A stretch of DNA of 64,000 nt. Source: Ferrovibrio terrae (GTDB taxonomy: Bacteria > Pseudomonadota > Alphaproteobacteria > Ferrovibrionales > Ferrovibrionaceae). Below, piece by piece: positions 44,302 to 54,223 of this stretch. A program made the position numbers and the translations under genes. Position 1 is the stretch's first letter; every line of letters starts with the position of its first letter. Location of the stretch: NCBI RefSeq assembly GCF_007197755.1, contig NZ_CP041636.1, positions 2,950,001-3,014,000 of the forward strand. Direction: 5' to 3'. Below the pieces are notes generated by a model, which saw only the letters and a program-made list of their open reading frames with translations, was not told the origin of the DNA and ran no database searches.

Positions 44302-44856
44302 ATGGATATCGTCGACATCGCGATTGCGACTATCCCGGGCATGGCCCTGCTGCTGGCGATTGGCATCGGCGGCGATGCGCTGTCGCGTGTGATCAAGACC
44401 ATGGCGACCAATCACCATGACCTTGGCCGGCTGAAGCTGTCGACGGAATCGGCGCGGCAGGTTTTCCAGGAAAAGGCCGGCCGGCTGGCGGACCGCAACA
44501 AGCGGCTGCAGGCCCTCGAGTCACAGTATCTGGGCGTGTTCCGCGAAGTGCAGGCGCTGCGCAATGCGGAAGAGGCGCTGCAGGATCCGCAGAACAACAC
44601 GGTGTTCGAAATCGGCGTGCCGGCCACGGATGCGCCGGGCTGGTATGCCCGCGTCCTGCTGCGCCGCAAGCACGACATGTTCCATGGTCTGGGCACCACC
44701 TCGACCAACAGCGAGGGCTATCGCATGGCCCGACTGGTGATCTGGGGCGTCGACGGCGACACGGCGAGACAGCTCTGTCACCAGCGGTTCAACAAGGAAG
44801 CCTCGATCCTGTCGGTCCAGTCGTTCCGCGGAAAGCTGAAGCGCGCCGATGTTTAG
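44302..44856 (+). CDS. Membrane-anchored coiled-coil protein, function unknown
   Basis: I do not recognise this 184-residue protein. It starts with one hydrophobic segment (IAIATIPGMALLLAIGIGG), then a long helix with heptad-like spacing (LKLSTESARQVFQEKAGRL to RNAEEALQD), then a compact C-terminal part with EIGVPATDAPGWYARVLLRR and MARLVIWGVDGD. The last part is likely a small globular domain with a beta sheet. The next gene overlaps by eight bases and encodes a protein of the same build, so the two probably form a complex. No similar protein in this window. Confidence 0.7.
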   Translation: MDIVDIAIATIPGMALLLAIGIGGDALSRVIKTMATNHHDLGRLKLSTESARQVFQEKAGRLADRNKRLQALESQYLGVFREVQALRNAEEALQDPQNNTVFEIGVPATDAPGWYARVLLRRKHDMFHGLGTTSTNSEGYRMARLVIWGVDGDTARQLCHQRFNKEASILSVQSFRGKLKRADV

Positions 44857-45415
44857 CTTTTTCAACTTCGACATGATCTCGCTGACCTATGTGCTGGTGC
44901 TGTCCGCCAACCTGGCGCTCATCCTGCTGATCGGCAACCTGACCTATGAGCGCGCCCGCGATGCCTGGAATTCGGTGAGCGGCCGCGCCAACACCCTGCA
45001 GTCCAGCCTGACCGACCTGCAGACCTCTGCCGACGTGGCTGACCGTCAGTCCGTCGAGGCCGACCAGAATATCGATGCGGCGCTGAAGAAGCTGGCCGCC
45101 ATCGAGGACGAACTCGAGCAGTTGAAAAAGCGCCACGAAGACGAGCCGCTGCCTTTCGTCTACCGCGTGACGCCGACCGAGAATTTCGATCCCGGCGGCA
45201 CGATCTGGGAATTCCTCGTGCAGCATGACGAAGGCCTGCAGGAAACTGATGCCCATCATCCGGCGCGGCAGTGGACCGGTGGCCGCTATTACCTGATCCA
45301 GGGTGCGACGCAGAAGGCGGCGCAGCGCCAGCTCGAGCGGCATGTGCCCGAATCCGCGGGCTTCCGCATCACACTGCTGCGCAATCACGAGACCGGTTTC
45401 GCCAAGGCTGGTTGA
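44849..45415 (+). CDS. Membrane-anchored coiled-coil protein, partner of the preceding gene
   Basis: Unrecognised 188-residue protein. One N-terminal membrane segment (ISLTYVLVLSANLALILLIG) is followed by a coiled coil of about 70 residues (ERARDAWNSVSGRANTLQSS to LEQLKKRHEDEP). The C-terminal domain has FVYRVTPTENFDPGGTIWEF and RYYLIQGATQKAAQRQLERH. Its start lies inside the previous gene, so translation is coupled. The similar layout of both proteins suggests an ancient duplication or a heteromeric assembly. A CRP-like palindrome and a terminator follow. Confidence 0.7.
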   Translation: MFSFFNFDMISLTYVLVLSANLALILLIGNLTYERARDAWNSVSGRANTLQSSLTDLQTSADVADRQSVEADQNIDAALKKLAAIEDELEQLKKRHEDEPLPFVYRVTPTENFDPGGTIWEFLVQHDEGLQETDAHHPARQWTGGRYYLIQGATQKAAQRQLERHVPESAGFRITLLRNHETGFAKAG

Positions 45416-45514
45416 ATCAATATCTGATCGCTGGGTTGTATGACGCACCAGGTATGACGCGCGGGTGACAGTTTTTGTCAGCCGGGTTTGTCACCCTGGC
45501 TTCGCAGTCCTGCC

Positions 45515-45530
45515 TGTGACCGCGATCACA
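45515..45530. promoter_or_regulatory. Perfect TGTGA-N6-TCACA palindrome (CRP/FNR-family type)
   Basis: TGTGA and TCACA are separated by CCGCGA. The match to the CRP consensus is exact. It lies 100 bp after the coiled-coil gene stop and about 75 bp before a terminator, with no gene start directly downstream on the plus strand. On the minus strand the nearest gene ends, not starts, here. Confidence 0.45.
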
Positions 45531-45539
45531 GCGCCGGGC

Positions 45540-45640
45540 CGGGCGGTCGTGGAATAACATTCAGGTCAGCGTCGAGGGATGACCCTCGTGTTCCCCAACT
45601 GAACAACCCCGGGGTTTTCATGCCCCGGGGTTTTCTTTGT
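45540..45640 (+). ncRNA. Candidate small RNA or 3' UTR element
   Basis: Between the CRP-like site and the terminator lie a hairpin GAGGG-ATGA-CCCTC (about 45574-45587) and an unpaired stretch TGTTCCCCAACTG, then the terminator stem. This is the layout of alphaproteobacterial small RNAs. It could equally be the 3' UTR of the coiled-coil operon. I do not recognise a known family. Confidence 0.3.
45605..45638 (+). terminator. Strong Rho-independent terminator
   Basis: CCCCGGGG at 45607-45614 and again at 45623-45630 pair (with AA/TT extending the stem to ten base pairs) around TTTTCATG, followed by TTTTCTTT. It ends transcription coming from the plus strand before the convergent flavocytochrome gene. 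Confidence 0.8.
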
Positions 45641-45660
45641 CTGACAGCGATCAGCCAGTT

Positions 45661-46947
45661 TTAGCCAAAGGTGTCGGCGATGATGCCGGCATACCAGCCC
45701 ATCGTGTAATTGGCTTCGGCCTTGCGCTGTGCCGCCTCGGCGCGCGCCGGCGACACGCCACCGGAATTCGGCACCACCGCCACGCCCTGCGGGCCGGGGC
45801 GATATGTGTCGCTGACCGAGATGCCATAGTCCGGCGTCACCAGGCTGTAGCAGGTGTTGTGATACACGGCGGTCGGTGCAGTCACGCCACGCAGGCTTGC
45901 GGCGATATTGGCTGCCACCACCTTGGCCTGGCTGTTTGCGGCCGTACCGGATTTCGGCATCGCGCCGGCAATCGAGGCATCGCCCAGCACATAGACATTC
46001 TGCGCCTTGCGCGAGGCGAAGCTGGCCGGATCGACGGCGCACCAGCCGTTGGCTTCCGCAAGCCCGGCATCCAGCGCGATCCTGCCCGCCGTCTGCGGCG
46101 GGATCACGTTGATCACGGCGCCCTTTTCCTTGCCGAAGCCGGCGGTGACCGTCATGCCTTTCGGATCGACGCTCTCCACCTTTCCGCCGTCTTTTCCTGC
46201 GATCCAGGTGATCATACCGGGATACTGGCTTTCCCAGCCTGCCATGAACAGGCCTTGCTTGGAGAAGGCGTCCTTGGCATCCAGCACCAGGATCTTCGAT
46301 TTCGGCTTATGGTTTTTCAGATACCAGGCGATCATGCTGACGCGCTCATACGGACCGGGCGGGCAGCGGAACGGATTGGCTGGCGGCGCGATGATCACGG
46401 TGCCGCCGTCGGCCATGGCTTCCAGCTGTTTGCGCAGCAGCACAGTCTGGGGGCCGGCTTTCCAGGCATGCGGCATCACGGTGTTGGCGGCCTGCTCGCT
46501 CCAGCCGGGCACGCCGGCATAGTTCAGCTCGATGCCGGGCGCGACGACCAGGCGATCATAGGGCAGGCTGGCGCCATCCTTCAGCTTTACGCTGCGCGCG
46601 TTGGTATCGACGGCGGTGGCCTCGCCACGCACCAGGCGCACGCCAAAGCGCTGGCGCAGCGGATCGCGGCGATGCGTGATGCTGTTGAGATCACGGATGC
46701 CGGCCAGCACGTAGTTCGAGAAGGGGCAGGTGATGTAGGTCGCGTCGCGCTCCACCAGCACCACATCGGTGTCGGGCGAGAACAGCTTCACATAGCGCGC
46801 AGCAGTCGCGCCACCGAAGCCGCCGCCGATCACGACGACGCGTCCGGCCGAAGCCTGCGCGCTGGCGATATGCGGTGCCGCAAGCAGCCCGGCGGTGGCG
46901 CCGAGACCGGCGAGGACATTGCGGCGAGAGAATGAGGTCTTGGTCAT
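45661..46947 (-). CDS. fccB: Flavocytochrome c sulfide dehydrogenase, flavoprotein subunit
   Basis: A 428-residue periplasmic FAD enzyme that oxidises sulfide and passes electrons to a cytochrome c. A Tat signal ([10 protein letters not shown]) is followed by the FAD motif [17 protein letters not shown]. The redox-active cysteines are in [13 protein letters not shown] and in YHNTCYSLV, matching the FCSD family. The C-terminal FCSD flavin-binding part ends with [20 protein letters not shown] small c-type cytochrome is encoded just upstream, so the two form flavocytochrome c. Sulfide as substrate is inferred from family; other thiols are possible. Confidence 0.9.
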   Translation of the reverse strand: MTKTSFSRRNVLAGLGATAGLLAAPHIASAQASAGRVVVIGGGFGGATAARYVKLFSPDTDVVLVERDATYITCPFSNYVLAGIRDLNSITHRRDPLRQRFGVRLVRGEATAVDTNARSVKLKDGASLPYDRLVVAPGIELNYAGVPGWSEQAANTVMPHAWKAGPQTVLLRKQLEAMADGGTVIIAPPANPFRCPPGPYERVSMIAWYLKNHKPKSKILVLDAKDAFSKQGLFMAGWESQYPGMITWIAGKDGGKVESVDPKGMTVTAGFGKEKGAVINVIPPQTAGRIALDAGLAEANGWCAVDPASFASRKAQNVYVLGDASIAGAMPKSGTAANSQAKVVAANIAASLRGVTAPTAVYHNTCYSLVTPDYGISVSDTYRPGPQGVAVVPNSGGVSPARAEAAQRKAEANYTMGWYAGIIADTFG

Positions 46948-46961
46948 GGCTGGTCTCCCGC

Positions 46962-47270
46962 TCAGTTCTTCGACAGGTAGTCGGCGAGCGCCTTGAGCTG
47001 CTCGTCCGAATAGCCGCGCGAGATGCGGCCCATGATGGTGCTGGGGCGCTTGTCGGTCTTGAGCTCGATGAGCGCCGTGTAGAGCGTGGTGGCATCGACG
47101 CCGCGGATCGGCGGCATGGTCGGCGAGAGATATGACTGGCTGCCGTGGCAGACATTGCAGGCCTGCGCGGCCAGGGCCGTGTCATCGAGCGTGGCGATGC
47201 GCTGCTGGGCAACAGCGCTGCCGGCTGTCAGCACGAGTGCGACGGCCAGGATATGAATCCGGAATGGCAT
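46962..47270 (-). CDS. Small c-type cytochrome, subunit of flavocytochrome c
   Basis: A 102-residue periplasmic class I cytochrome c. Signal peptide [20 protein letters not shown] with cleavage near AVAQ, one heme site CNVCH and a likely axial Met in [18 protein letters not shown]. The C-terminal [11 protein letters not shown] helix is typical. ATG 47270 is chosen because GGGGAGG lies nine bases upstream; an ATG at 47279 would sit right on that site. It lies 14 bp before the FCSD flavoprotein gene and is the probable electron acceptor subunit (FccA role). Confidence 0.88.
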   Translation of the reverse strand: MPFRIHILAVALVLTAGSAVAQQRIATLDDTALAAQACNVCHGSQSYLSPTMPPIRGVDATTLYTALIELKTDKRPSTIMGRISRGYSDEQLKALADYLSKN

Positions 47271-47324
47271 GAGTAGCATCCTCCCCTCTGCTGGTGGCGG
47301 GCATGCTAGGCCGTTGGTTTTATT

Positions 47325-47347
47325 TTATCAATTCTGAATGTTGATAA
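47325..47347. promoter_or_regulatory. Palindromic operator candidate upstream of the flavocytochrome operon
   Basis: TTATCAA and TTGATAA are inverted repeats nine bases apart, and the region inside holds a second palindrome, ATTCTGAAT (47331-47339). The surrounding 70 bp are strikingly AT-rich. ATTC/GAAT palindromes are known for ArsR-type sulfur-responsive repressors, so a sulfide-sensing repressor is one possibility. Confidence 0.5.
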
Positions 47348-47371
47348 TAATTTTATACATTAAACTTAGTG

Positions 47372-48256
47372 TTATTTGACATCCACCAACTGCCGCTCGC
47401 CACGGGCGGCCAGCAGGATCGCGCCTATGATCATCGCGGCACCGGCCAGGGTGGTCGGGGCGAGGGCCTCGTCGTACGCCAACGCCCCGACGATCAGCGC
47501 CGTGACCAGCTCGCTGGCGCCGGCCACTGCGGTGCGCTCGGCGCCGGCGATCGGTGCGCCATAGAGCAGCAGGCCGAGCGCGAAGACCGTGCTGAGCAGC
47601 GCGAGTGCAATCGCCGCGCCCCAGCCGGCGACCGTGGCGGGGGCGGCGATGCGGCCTTCCATGATCAGGCCGAGCACGACCATGGCGATCAGCCCGCCGA
47701 GGAAGACACCGCCTAGCCGCACCGGAATGGCCATGGAGCTCAGACGCTTTGCCGCGATATGCACGAACAGCGCGTAGGTGGCCGGCGGCACGAAGGCCAT
47801 GCCGAGGCCGACCGGATCGACGCTGTCGCCGAAGCCGGTAGGCGCAAGGATCAGAATGGCGGCCAGCAGCACGATGACTGCGGCGGCGGCATTCTGCCAG
47901 GTCAGTCTCTCACGGAAGCCGAGCCAGCCGATCAGGATGGTGAAGAGCGGATAGGTGAACAGGATCAGCACCGTCAGTGCGACGGTGAGGCGCTCCAGCG
48001 CCAGGAAGTAAAACAGGTTGATGCCCATATAGCCGGCGCCCGTCAGCACGGCGACCAGCGTGTCGCGTTTCGCGACCCGCAACTGCTTCAGGAACGGCAG
48101 CAGGCAGGCAAAGGCGATGGCAAAGCGCCAGCTCAGCAGTGAGAGCGCCGACAGGCCGTCTGCGTAGGCCGTGCGGGCGAACAGCGGCATCAGGCCGAAA
48201 CCGATGGCACCGAGGGCGACCAGCGCCATGCCGGTGGCGGGAGAGCGGGAGGACAT
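47372..48256 (-). CDS. EamA-family (DMT) transporter
   Basis: A 294-residue inner-membrane protein with ten hydrophobic segments in two EamA repeats. Recognisable parts are GAIGFGLMPLFARTAYADGL and LSLLSWRFAIAFACLLPFL in the first repeat, LTVALTVLILFTYPLFTILI before the loop, and GAERTAVAGASELVTALIVG in the second. DMT proteins export amino acids or metabolites. It is 58 bp after the hydratase gene and could be the last gene of the long minus-strand run. Start ATG 48256 chosen over 48292 because it begins right before the first membrane segment. Confidence 0.9.
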   Translation of the reverse strand: MSSRSPATGMALVALGAIGFGLMPLFARTAYADGLSALSLLSWRFAIAFACLLPFLKQLRVAKRDTLVAVLTGAGYMGINLFYFLALERLTVALTVLILFTYPLFTILIGWLGFRERLTWQNAAAAVIVLLAAILILAPTGFGDSVDPVGLGMAFVPPATYALFVHIAAKRLSSMAIPVRLGGVFLGGLIAMVVLGLIMEGRIAAPATVAGWGAAIALALLSTVFALGLLLYGAPIAGAERTAVAGASELVTALIVGALAYDEALAPTTLAGAAMIIGAILLAARGERQLVDVK

Positions 48257-48314
48257 GCGTGTATCGTTTCTGGTTCGGCATCGCCGCGTCAAGCGCGGGA
48301 ATGTACCGCTACAT

Positions 48315-49061
48315 TCAGGCTGCGAAACTGACGCTCACCGGCGGCAGGTTGGCGATGCATCCGGTCAGTTGCGTGCCCTTGGCGAAGAAACGCAACCCGG
48401 TGAAGGAACCAGTAGTGACGATCTGGCCCGGCTGCACGCCGCCGCAATGAGCGCCGCAACTGCGGACCAGATCGGCCAGCATGCCGAAAGGTGTGCTGGT
48501 ATTCAGCATTGCTGGCCCGGCGACGACATCCGCCCCATCTGCGGTCAGTTGCACCTGCGGATGACTGAAATCCTCAGGCTGCCATGACATTTCGAGCGGT
48601 GTGCCACAGACCAGCCCGGCATTGAGCTGTACGTCGGCGAGATTCCAAAGCTTGCTGGCGCTCTTCGGGTCGGCCAGCCGGCTATCCACGATCTCGAAGA
48701 CCGCCATTGGCGTGACGCAGGCGGCGAGCGCCGGCAGGAAATCATGCGAGCCGGGTGAGGGCAGCTTGGCGTCGATGCGGAATGCCACTTCGAGTTCCGC
48801 GCCGCGCAGGCGGCATTCTTCCGGCTGGCGTGTATCGGGTGCCGGGCGGATCAGGTCGGCGCTGATCGGCGCATAAAAGAGCGGCGAGCCGGCATCCCAC
48901 CGACCGACCTTCCAGCCACCAACCTCGCCGAGTTTCGCCATGACGCCGGACTGGATTGCGTAAACGGCATCGAAGCCGGACAGGTCTTCAGTCGGCTGCA
49001 GCAGCAGCCCCCCGCGTCGCGCCGCCAGCAGTTGATCGATGATGGCGGCGATCTGTGTCAT
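48315..49061 (-). CDS. 2-keto-4-pentenoate hydratase/FAH-family protein
   Basis: A 248-residue protein of the MhpD-type hydratase group of the FAH superfamily. The metal-binding region is RGAELEVAFRIDAKL, with VTPMAVFEIVDSRLADP and TTGSFTGLRFFAKGTQLTG as further family segments. Such enzymes hydrate 2-hydroxypentadienoates from aromatic meta-cleavage, but relatives also act on other keto acids. It is encoded 12 bp after an SDR gene, both following purF, so it may belong to a different pathway from the aromatic block at 16262. Confidence 0.8.
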   Translation of the reverse strand: MTQIAAIIDQLLAARRGGLLLQPTEDLSGFDAVYAIQSGVMAKLGEVGGWKVGRWDAGSPLFYAPISADLIRPAPDTRQPEECRLRGAELEVAFRIDAKLPSPGSHDFLPALAACVTPMAVFEIVDSRLADPKSASKLWNLADVQLNAGLVCGTPLEMSWQPEDFSHPQVQLTADGADVVAGPAMLNTSTPFGMLADLVRSCGAHCGGVQPGQIVTTGSFTGLRFFAKGTQLTGCIANLPPVSVSFAA

Positions 49062-49073
49062 GCTTCGGGGATT

Positions 49074-49796
49074 TCAGCTCTTGATGCCGCAGAATTCGCG
49101 GGCGTTGACCCACTCGCCATTGCGGGTCGAACTCGCTTCAGCGAGCGCCACGAAAACCTCGGTGATGTCTTCCGGTTTGGGCAGCGTGTTCGGATCTTCA
49201 CCCGGGAAGGCTTCGGCGCGCATCTTCGACTGCGTGCCGCCCGGATTGACCAGGTTCACGCGGATATTGCTCTGCGCCACTTCCCTGGCGTAGCCCATCA
49301 CCATGTTGTCGAGTGCGGCTTTCGAGGCCGCGTAAGCGCCCCAATAGGCGCGAATCTCGCGGCTGACCGTGGAGGTGACGAAGATGGCGCGGCCGGCGTC
49401 AGATGCGAACAGCAGCGGATGCACGGCACGGATCAGGCGCTGGTTGGCATGCACATTCAGCCTGAACACCTCTTCCCACAGATTGGGCGGGTACTGATGC
49501 AACGGCGTCATGCGGCCGAAGATGCCGGCATTGCCGACCAGGATATCGATCTTGCCGAAACGCTCCAGCAGCGGTGCCGCCAGACCGTCAATCATCTCGG
49601 TCTTGCCGAGATCGAGCGGGATCAGTGTGGCAGAGCCACCCAATGCGCGGATCTCGTCGTCGAGTTCTTCCAGCCCGCCGGTGGTGCGGGCGACGCAGAT
49701 GACATGCGCGCCTTCGGCGGCATAGCGTTTGGCAATCGCGGCGCCGATGCCGCGGCTGGCGCCGGTGATCAGCGCGATCCGGTCCTTGAGACGCAT
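49074..49796 (-). CDS. SDR-family oxidoreductase
   Basis: A 240-residue short-chain dehydrogenase. The cofactor motif is TGASRGIGAAIAKRYAAEG, followed by DILVGNAGIFGR, a VTSTVSREIRAY serine region, and YAASKAAL (catalytic Tyr-Lys). The SDR gene directly after purF is common in alphaproteobacteria, but its substrate is not established. ATG 49796 begins exactly at the Rossmann fold. It starts 22 bp after the purF stop. Confidence 0.92.
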   Translation of the reverse strand: MRLKDRIALITGASRGIGAAIAKRYAAEGAHVICVARTTGGLEELDDEIRALGGSATLIPLDLGKTEMIDGLAAPLLERFGKIDILVGNAGIFGRMTPLHQYPPNLWEEVFRLNVHANQRLIRAVHPLLFASDAGRAIFVTSTVSREIRAYWGAYAASKAALDNMVMGYAREVAQSNIRVNLVNPGGTQSKMRAEAFPGEDPNTLPKPEDITEVFVALAEASSTRNGEWVNAREFCGIKS

Positions 49797-49818
49797 TCTT
49801 TCAGTCTTCTGTTGACGG

Positions 49819-51276
<1,458 letters not shown>

Positions 51277-51323
51277 TTCTCAACGGCTCCATCGTCCGAC
51301 GAGCGAACTCGGCTCGTGGCGGC

Positions 51324-51980
51324 TCAAGGTTTGTCCTGCTTCTGGATCAGACTCTCGATGCCCTGGCGTTCCTCGGTCTTATAGCCGGTTTGGCCGCGCG
51401 AGTCAGCGCCGCCGCCCGGACTTGTATGGGCTGGGACCGGGGTAGTTTGCGGCCCAGTTGTTCTTTTTGGGGGTGCCCGAGTCGGGTCAATTTGCCGCAG
51501 GATCATCTCGGCACCCCATTCATAGCCCATGACGGCCAGCGGACGGGTCCGGGCCTCGGCCAGCCAGGTGGGCTGGGTCTGCACCGGAATCAGCCTGTCC
51601 ACGATCCACCATGCCACCACCACAATCAGCGCACCCCGGGCCAGACCGAACAGGAAGCCCAAGGAGCGGTCGACGGCGGAAATTGCCGACGCCCGTCGGA
51701 CCTGTTCGGAGATCCAGTGGGTGAGGATCGAACACAGGATCAGGGTCGGCAGGAAGAGGGCGATGCCGGCCACGATATCCGCGAATATCCGGGACTCGAT
51801 ATAGGAGCGGGCAATGTCGCGGGCAAGCGGGAAGAAGAAATAAGTCACCGCCAGCGCCGCCACCCAGCCGACGATGGACAGCACTTCCTTGACGAAACCG
51901 CGGAACAGAGCCAGCAGCGCCGACAGCAGCAGGACGACGATAACGATCAGGTCGACAATGTTGATCGGCAGGGATGACAT
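51324..51980 (-). CDS. cvpA: CvpA-family membrane protein
   Basis: A 218-residue protein with four hydrophobic segments (INIVDLIVIVVLLLSALLAL, VLSIVGWVAALAVTYFFF, IFADIVAGIALFLPTLILC, FLFGLARGALIVVVAWWIV) and a long polar C-terminus rich in Pro, Thr and Gln. The pattern RGFVKEVLSIVGWVAAL identifies CvpA, linked to colicin V production and membrane stress. Position between radA and purF is conserved. It starts three bases after radA. Confidence 0.9.
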   Translation of the reverse strand: MSSLPINIVDLIVIVVLLLSALLALFRGFVKEVLSIVGWVAALAVTYFFFPLARDIARSYIESRIFADIVAGIALFLPTLILCSILTHWISEQVRRASAISAVDRSLGFLFGLARGALIVVVAWWIVDRLIPVQTQPTWLAEARTRPLAVMGYEWGAEMILRQIDPTRAPPKRTTGPQTTPVPAHTSPGGGADSRGQTGYKTEERQGIESLIQKQDKP

Positions 51981-51983
51981 GGC

Positions 51984-53444
51984 TCAGTCCTCCTCGCCCG
52001 GAGTCTGGCCGGTCCAGTTCGCGCCGCCACGGCCGGCATTGGCGCGCTTGGCGGCAGCCCGGGCGGCAGGGAAGAGCTCAACCAGTTCGTTCAGCCGCAT
52101 CAACTCGCTCGTCCCGATGTCTTTCACCTTGGTCTTGGCGCCTGCCGGCATGACGGCATGCGAGAATCCAAGCTTGGCCGCTTCCTTCAGCCGCGACTCC
52201 GACTGGCTGACGGGGCGAACCTCGCCGGCCAGGCTGACCTCGCCGAAGAAGACCGTGCGTTCCGGTGCCGGCGTATCGGCCAGGGCAGACAGCAGCGCGG
52301 CGGCCACGGCCAGGTCGGCGGCCGGCTCCACGACCCGCAACCCGCCCGCGACGTTGAGATAGACGTCGCAGCCCGAGTAACGCAAGCCGCATCTTGCATC
52401 CAGCACGGCCAGCACCATGGAGAGACGGCCGGAATCCCAGCCGACGACGGTGCGGCGAGGTGTCGCAAGCGGCGAGGGCGCCACCAGGGCCTGGATTTCC
52501 ACCAGCAAGGGCCGCGTGCCTTCCATGCCCGCGAAGATGGCGGAGCCGGCGACCGGCTCGCCCTTGCCGGCTTCCGAGCGGCCGAGGAACAGCGCCGAGG
52601 GGTTGGCCACTTCGGCCAGGCCGCCGTCGGTCATGCTGAACACGCCGATCTCGTCGGTGGCGCCAAAGCGGTTTTTCACGGCACGCAGGATGCGGAACTG
52701 GTGGCCGCGCTCGCCTTCGAAATACAGCACGGTATCGACCATATGCTCGACCACGCGCGGGCCGGCGATCTGGCCGTCCTTGGTGACATGGCCGACCAGG
52801 AACACGGCCGCATTCGACTGTTTGGCGACGCGGACCAGTTCGTGGGCGCATGCGCGCACCTGGTTCACCGTGCCGGGTGCGCTTTCGATATTGTCGGCGA
52901 AGATGGTCTGGATCGAGTCAATCACGATCACCGCCGGGCCGCCCTTGGCCTCAGCCATGGCGCTGTCGATGCCGGCGAGGATGTCGCGCAGGGAATTGGC
53001 CGCCGACAGCAGCACCGGCGCATCGGCCAGCCCCAGACGCTGCGCCCGCAGGCCGATCTGCGCCACGGCTTCTTCGCCCGACACATACAGCGCCGTGGTG
53101 CCGCGACGTGCAAGCTGGGCGACAGCCTGCAGAAGTATGGTGGATTTGCCGATGCCGGGATCGCCGCCGATCAGGATGGCCGAGCCAGGCACCAGACCGC
53201 CGCCCAGCACGCGGTCGAATTCATTGATGCCGCTGATGGTGCGCACCACCTTGTCGGGCTGGCTGCTCAGGGATGCGAAGCCGATCGCCTTGCCCTTGCC
53301 CGCGGAAAGTCCCTTGGGCACCGCCACCTTGGGCGCTTCCTCGAGGATGGTGTTCCAGCCGCCGCAGGCATCGCATCGTCCCTGCCATTTGCGGTAGGCG
53401 GCACCGCAGCTCTGGCAGACGAAGGATTCCGACGCCTTTGCCAT
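51984..53444 (-). CDS. radA: DNA repair protein RadA
   Basis: A 486-residue RecA-like protein that processes recombination intermediates. The N-terminal zinc finger is CQSCGAAYRKWQGRCDACGG, followed by Walker A GGDPGIGKSTILL, Walker B-type VIVIDSIQTIF, the RadA motif KNRFGATDEIG and a C-terminal Lon-like domain with GWDSGRLSMVLAVLDARCGL and FFGEVSLAGEVRPVSQ. Length and domain order are normal. It starts within the end of mlaF (one-base overlap), so both are cotranslated. Confidence 0.96.
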   Translation of the reverse strand: MAKASESFVCQSCGAAYRKWQGRCDACGGWNTILEEAPKVAVPKGLSAGKGKAIGFASLSSQPDKVVRTISGINEFDRVLGGGLVPGSAILIGGDPGIGKSTILLQAVAQLARRGTTALYVSGEEAVAQIGLRAQRLGLADAPVLLSAANSLRDILAGIDSAMAEAKGGPAVIVIDSIQTIFADNIESAPGTVNQVRACAHELVRVAKQSNAAVFLVGHVTKDGQIAGPRVVEHMVDTVLYFEGERGHQFRILRAVKNRFGATDEIGVFSMTDGGLAEVANPSALFLGRSEAGKGEPVAGSAIFAGMEGTRPLLVEIQALVAPSPLATPRRTVVGWDSGRLSMVLAVLDARCGLRYSGCDVYLNVAGGLRVVEPAADLAVAAALLSALADTPAPERTVFFGEVSLAGEVRPVSQSESRLKEAAKLGFSHAVMPAGAKTKVKDIGTSELMRLNELVELFPAARAAAKRANAGRGGANWTGQTPGEED

Positions 53445-54223
53445 CAGGGCTTCAGCACTTCCATCTTGATCGGGCCGTCCGCCCGACCATGGATGAACTG
53501 GTCGACATAGTCGTTGCCGGAATTGTCGACCTCGGCGGCGGTGCCATGCCAGATGATCTTGCCCTTGTAGATCATCGCGACATAGTCAGCGATCTTGCGC
53601 GCGCTGGCCATGTCGTGGGTGATGCTGAGCGTGGTAGCACCGAGCTGCCGCACGCAGGATTTGATCAGGTCGTTGATCACGTCGGCCATGATCGGGTCGA
53701 GGCCGGTGGTCGGCTCATCGAAGAAGATGATCTCCGGCTCGGCGGCAATGGCGCGGGCCAGCGCCACGCGCTTCTGCATGCCGCCGGAAAGTTCGGACGG
53801 CGAAAGCTCGGCCACTTCGGGGCCGAGGCCAACCTGGCCAAGCTTTTCCAGCGCGATCTCTTTCGCTTCGTCGCGCGGCATGTTGCGGCCCTGGATCAGT
53901 CCGAAGGCGACGTTCTCCCAGACTTTCAGGCTGTCAAACAGCGCCGAGCCCTGGAACAGCATGCCGAACTTGCGCAGCGCCTGCTCGCGCTCGCTACTGT
54001 CGAATTTCATCGAATCCTGGCCGTCGATCAGGATTTGGCCGCTATCGGGCCGGATCAGGCCGAGCACACATTTCAGCATCACCGACTTGCCGGTGCCCGA
54101 ACCGCCGATCACCACCAGCGACTTGCCGCGCGGCACTTCAAGCGTGAGGCCATCCAGTACGACCTTCTTGCCGAAGCGCTTGTGTACGTCCTTGAGGACT
54201 ATCTTGTTCGGGGTATCGGTCAT
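53444..54223 (-). CDS. mlaF: Phospholipid-transport ABC ATPase MlaF
   Basis: A 259-residue ATPase of the MlaFEDB-type system that moves phospholipids between membranes. Motifs are Walker A GGSGTGKSVMLKC, signature LSGGMQKRVALAR and Walker B IIFFDEPTTGLDP, then ITHDMASARKIADYVAMIY. The start overlaps the MlaE stop by four bases. No MlaD or periplasmic partner is encoded next to it in this window. Confidence 0.93.
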   Translation of the reverse strand: MTDTPNKIVLKDVHKRFGKKVVLDGLTLEVPRGKSLVVIGGSGTGKSVMLKCVLGLIRPDSGQILIDGQDSMKFDSSEREQALRKFGMLFQGSALFDSLKVWENVAFGLIQGRNMPRDEAKEIALEKLGQVGLGPEVAELSPSELSGGMQKRVALARAIAAEPEIIFFDEPTTGLDPIMADVINDLIKSCVRQLGATTLSITHDMASARKIADYVAMIYKGKIIWHGTAAEVDNSGNDYVDQFIHGRADGPIKMEVLKP

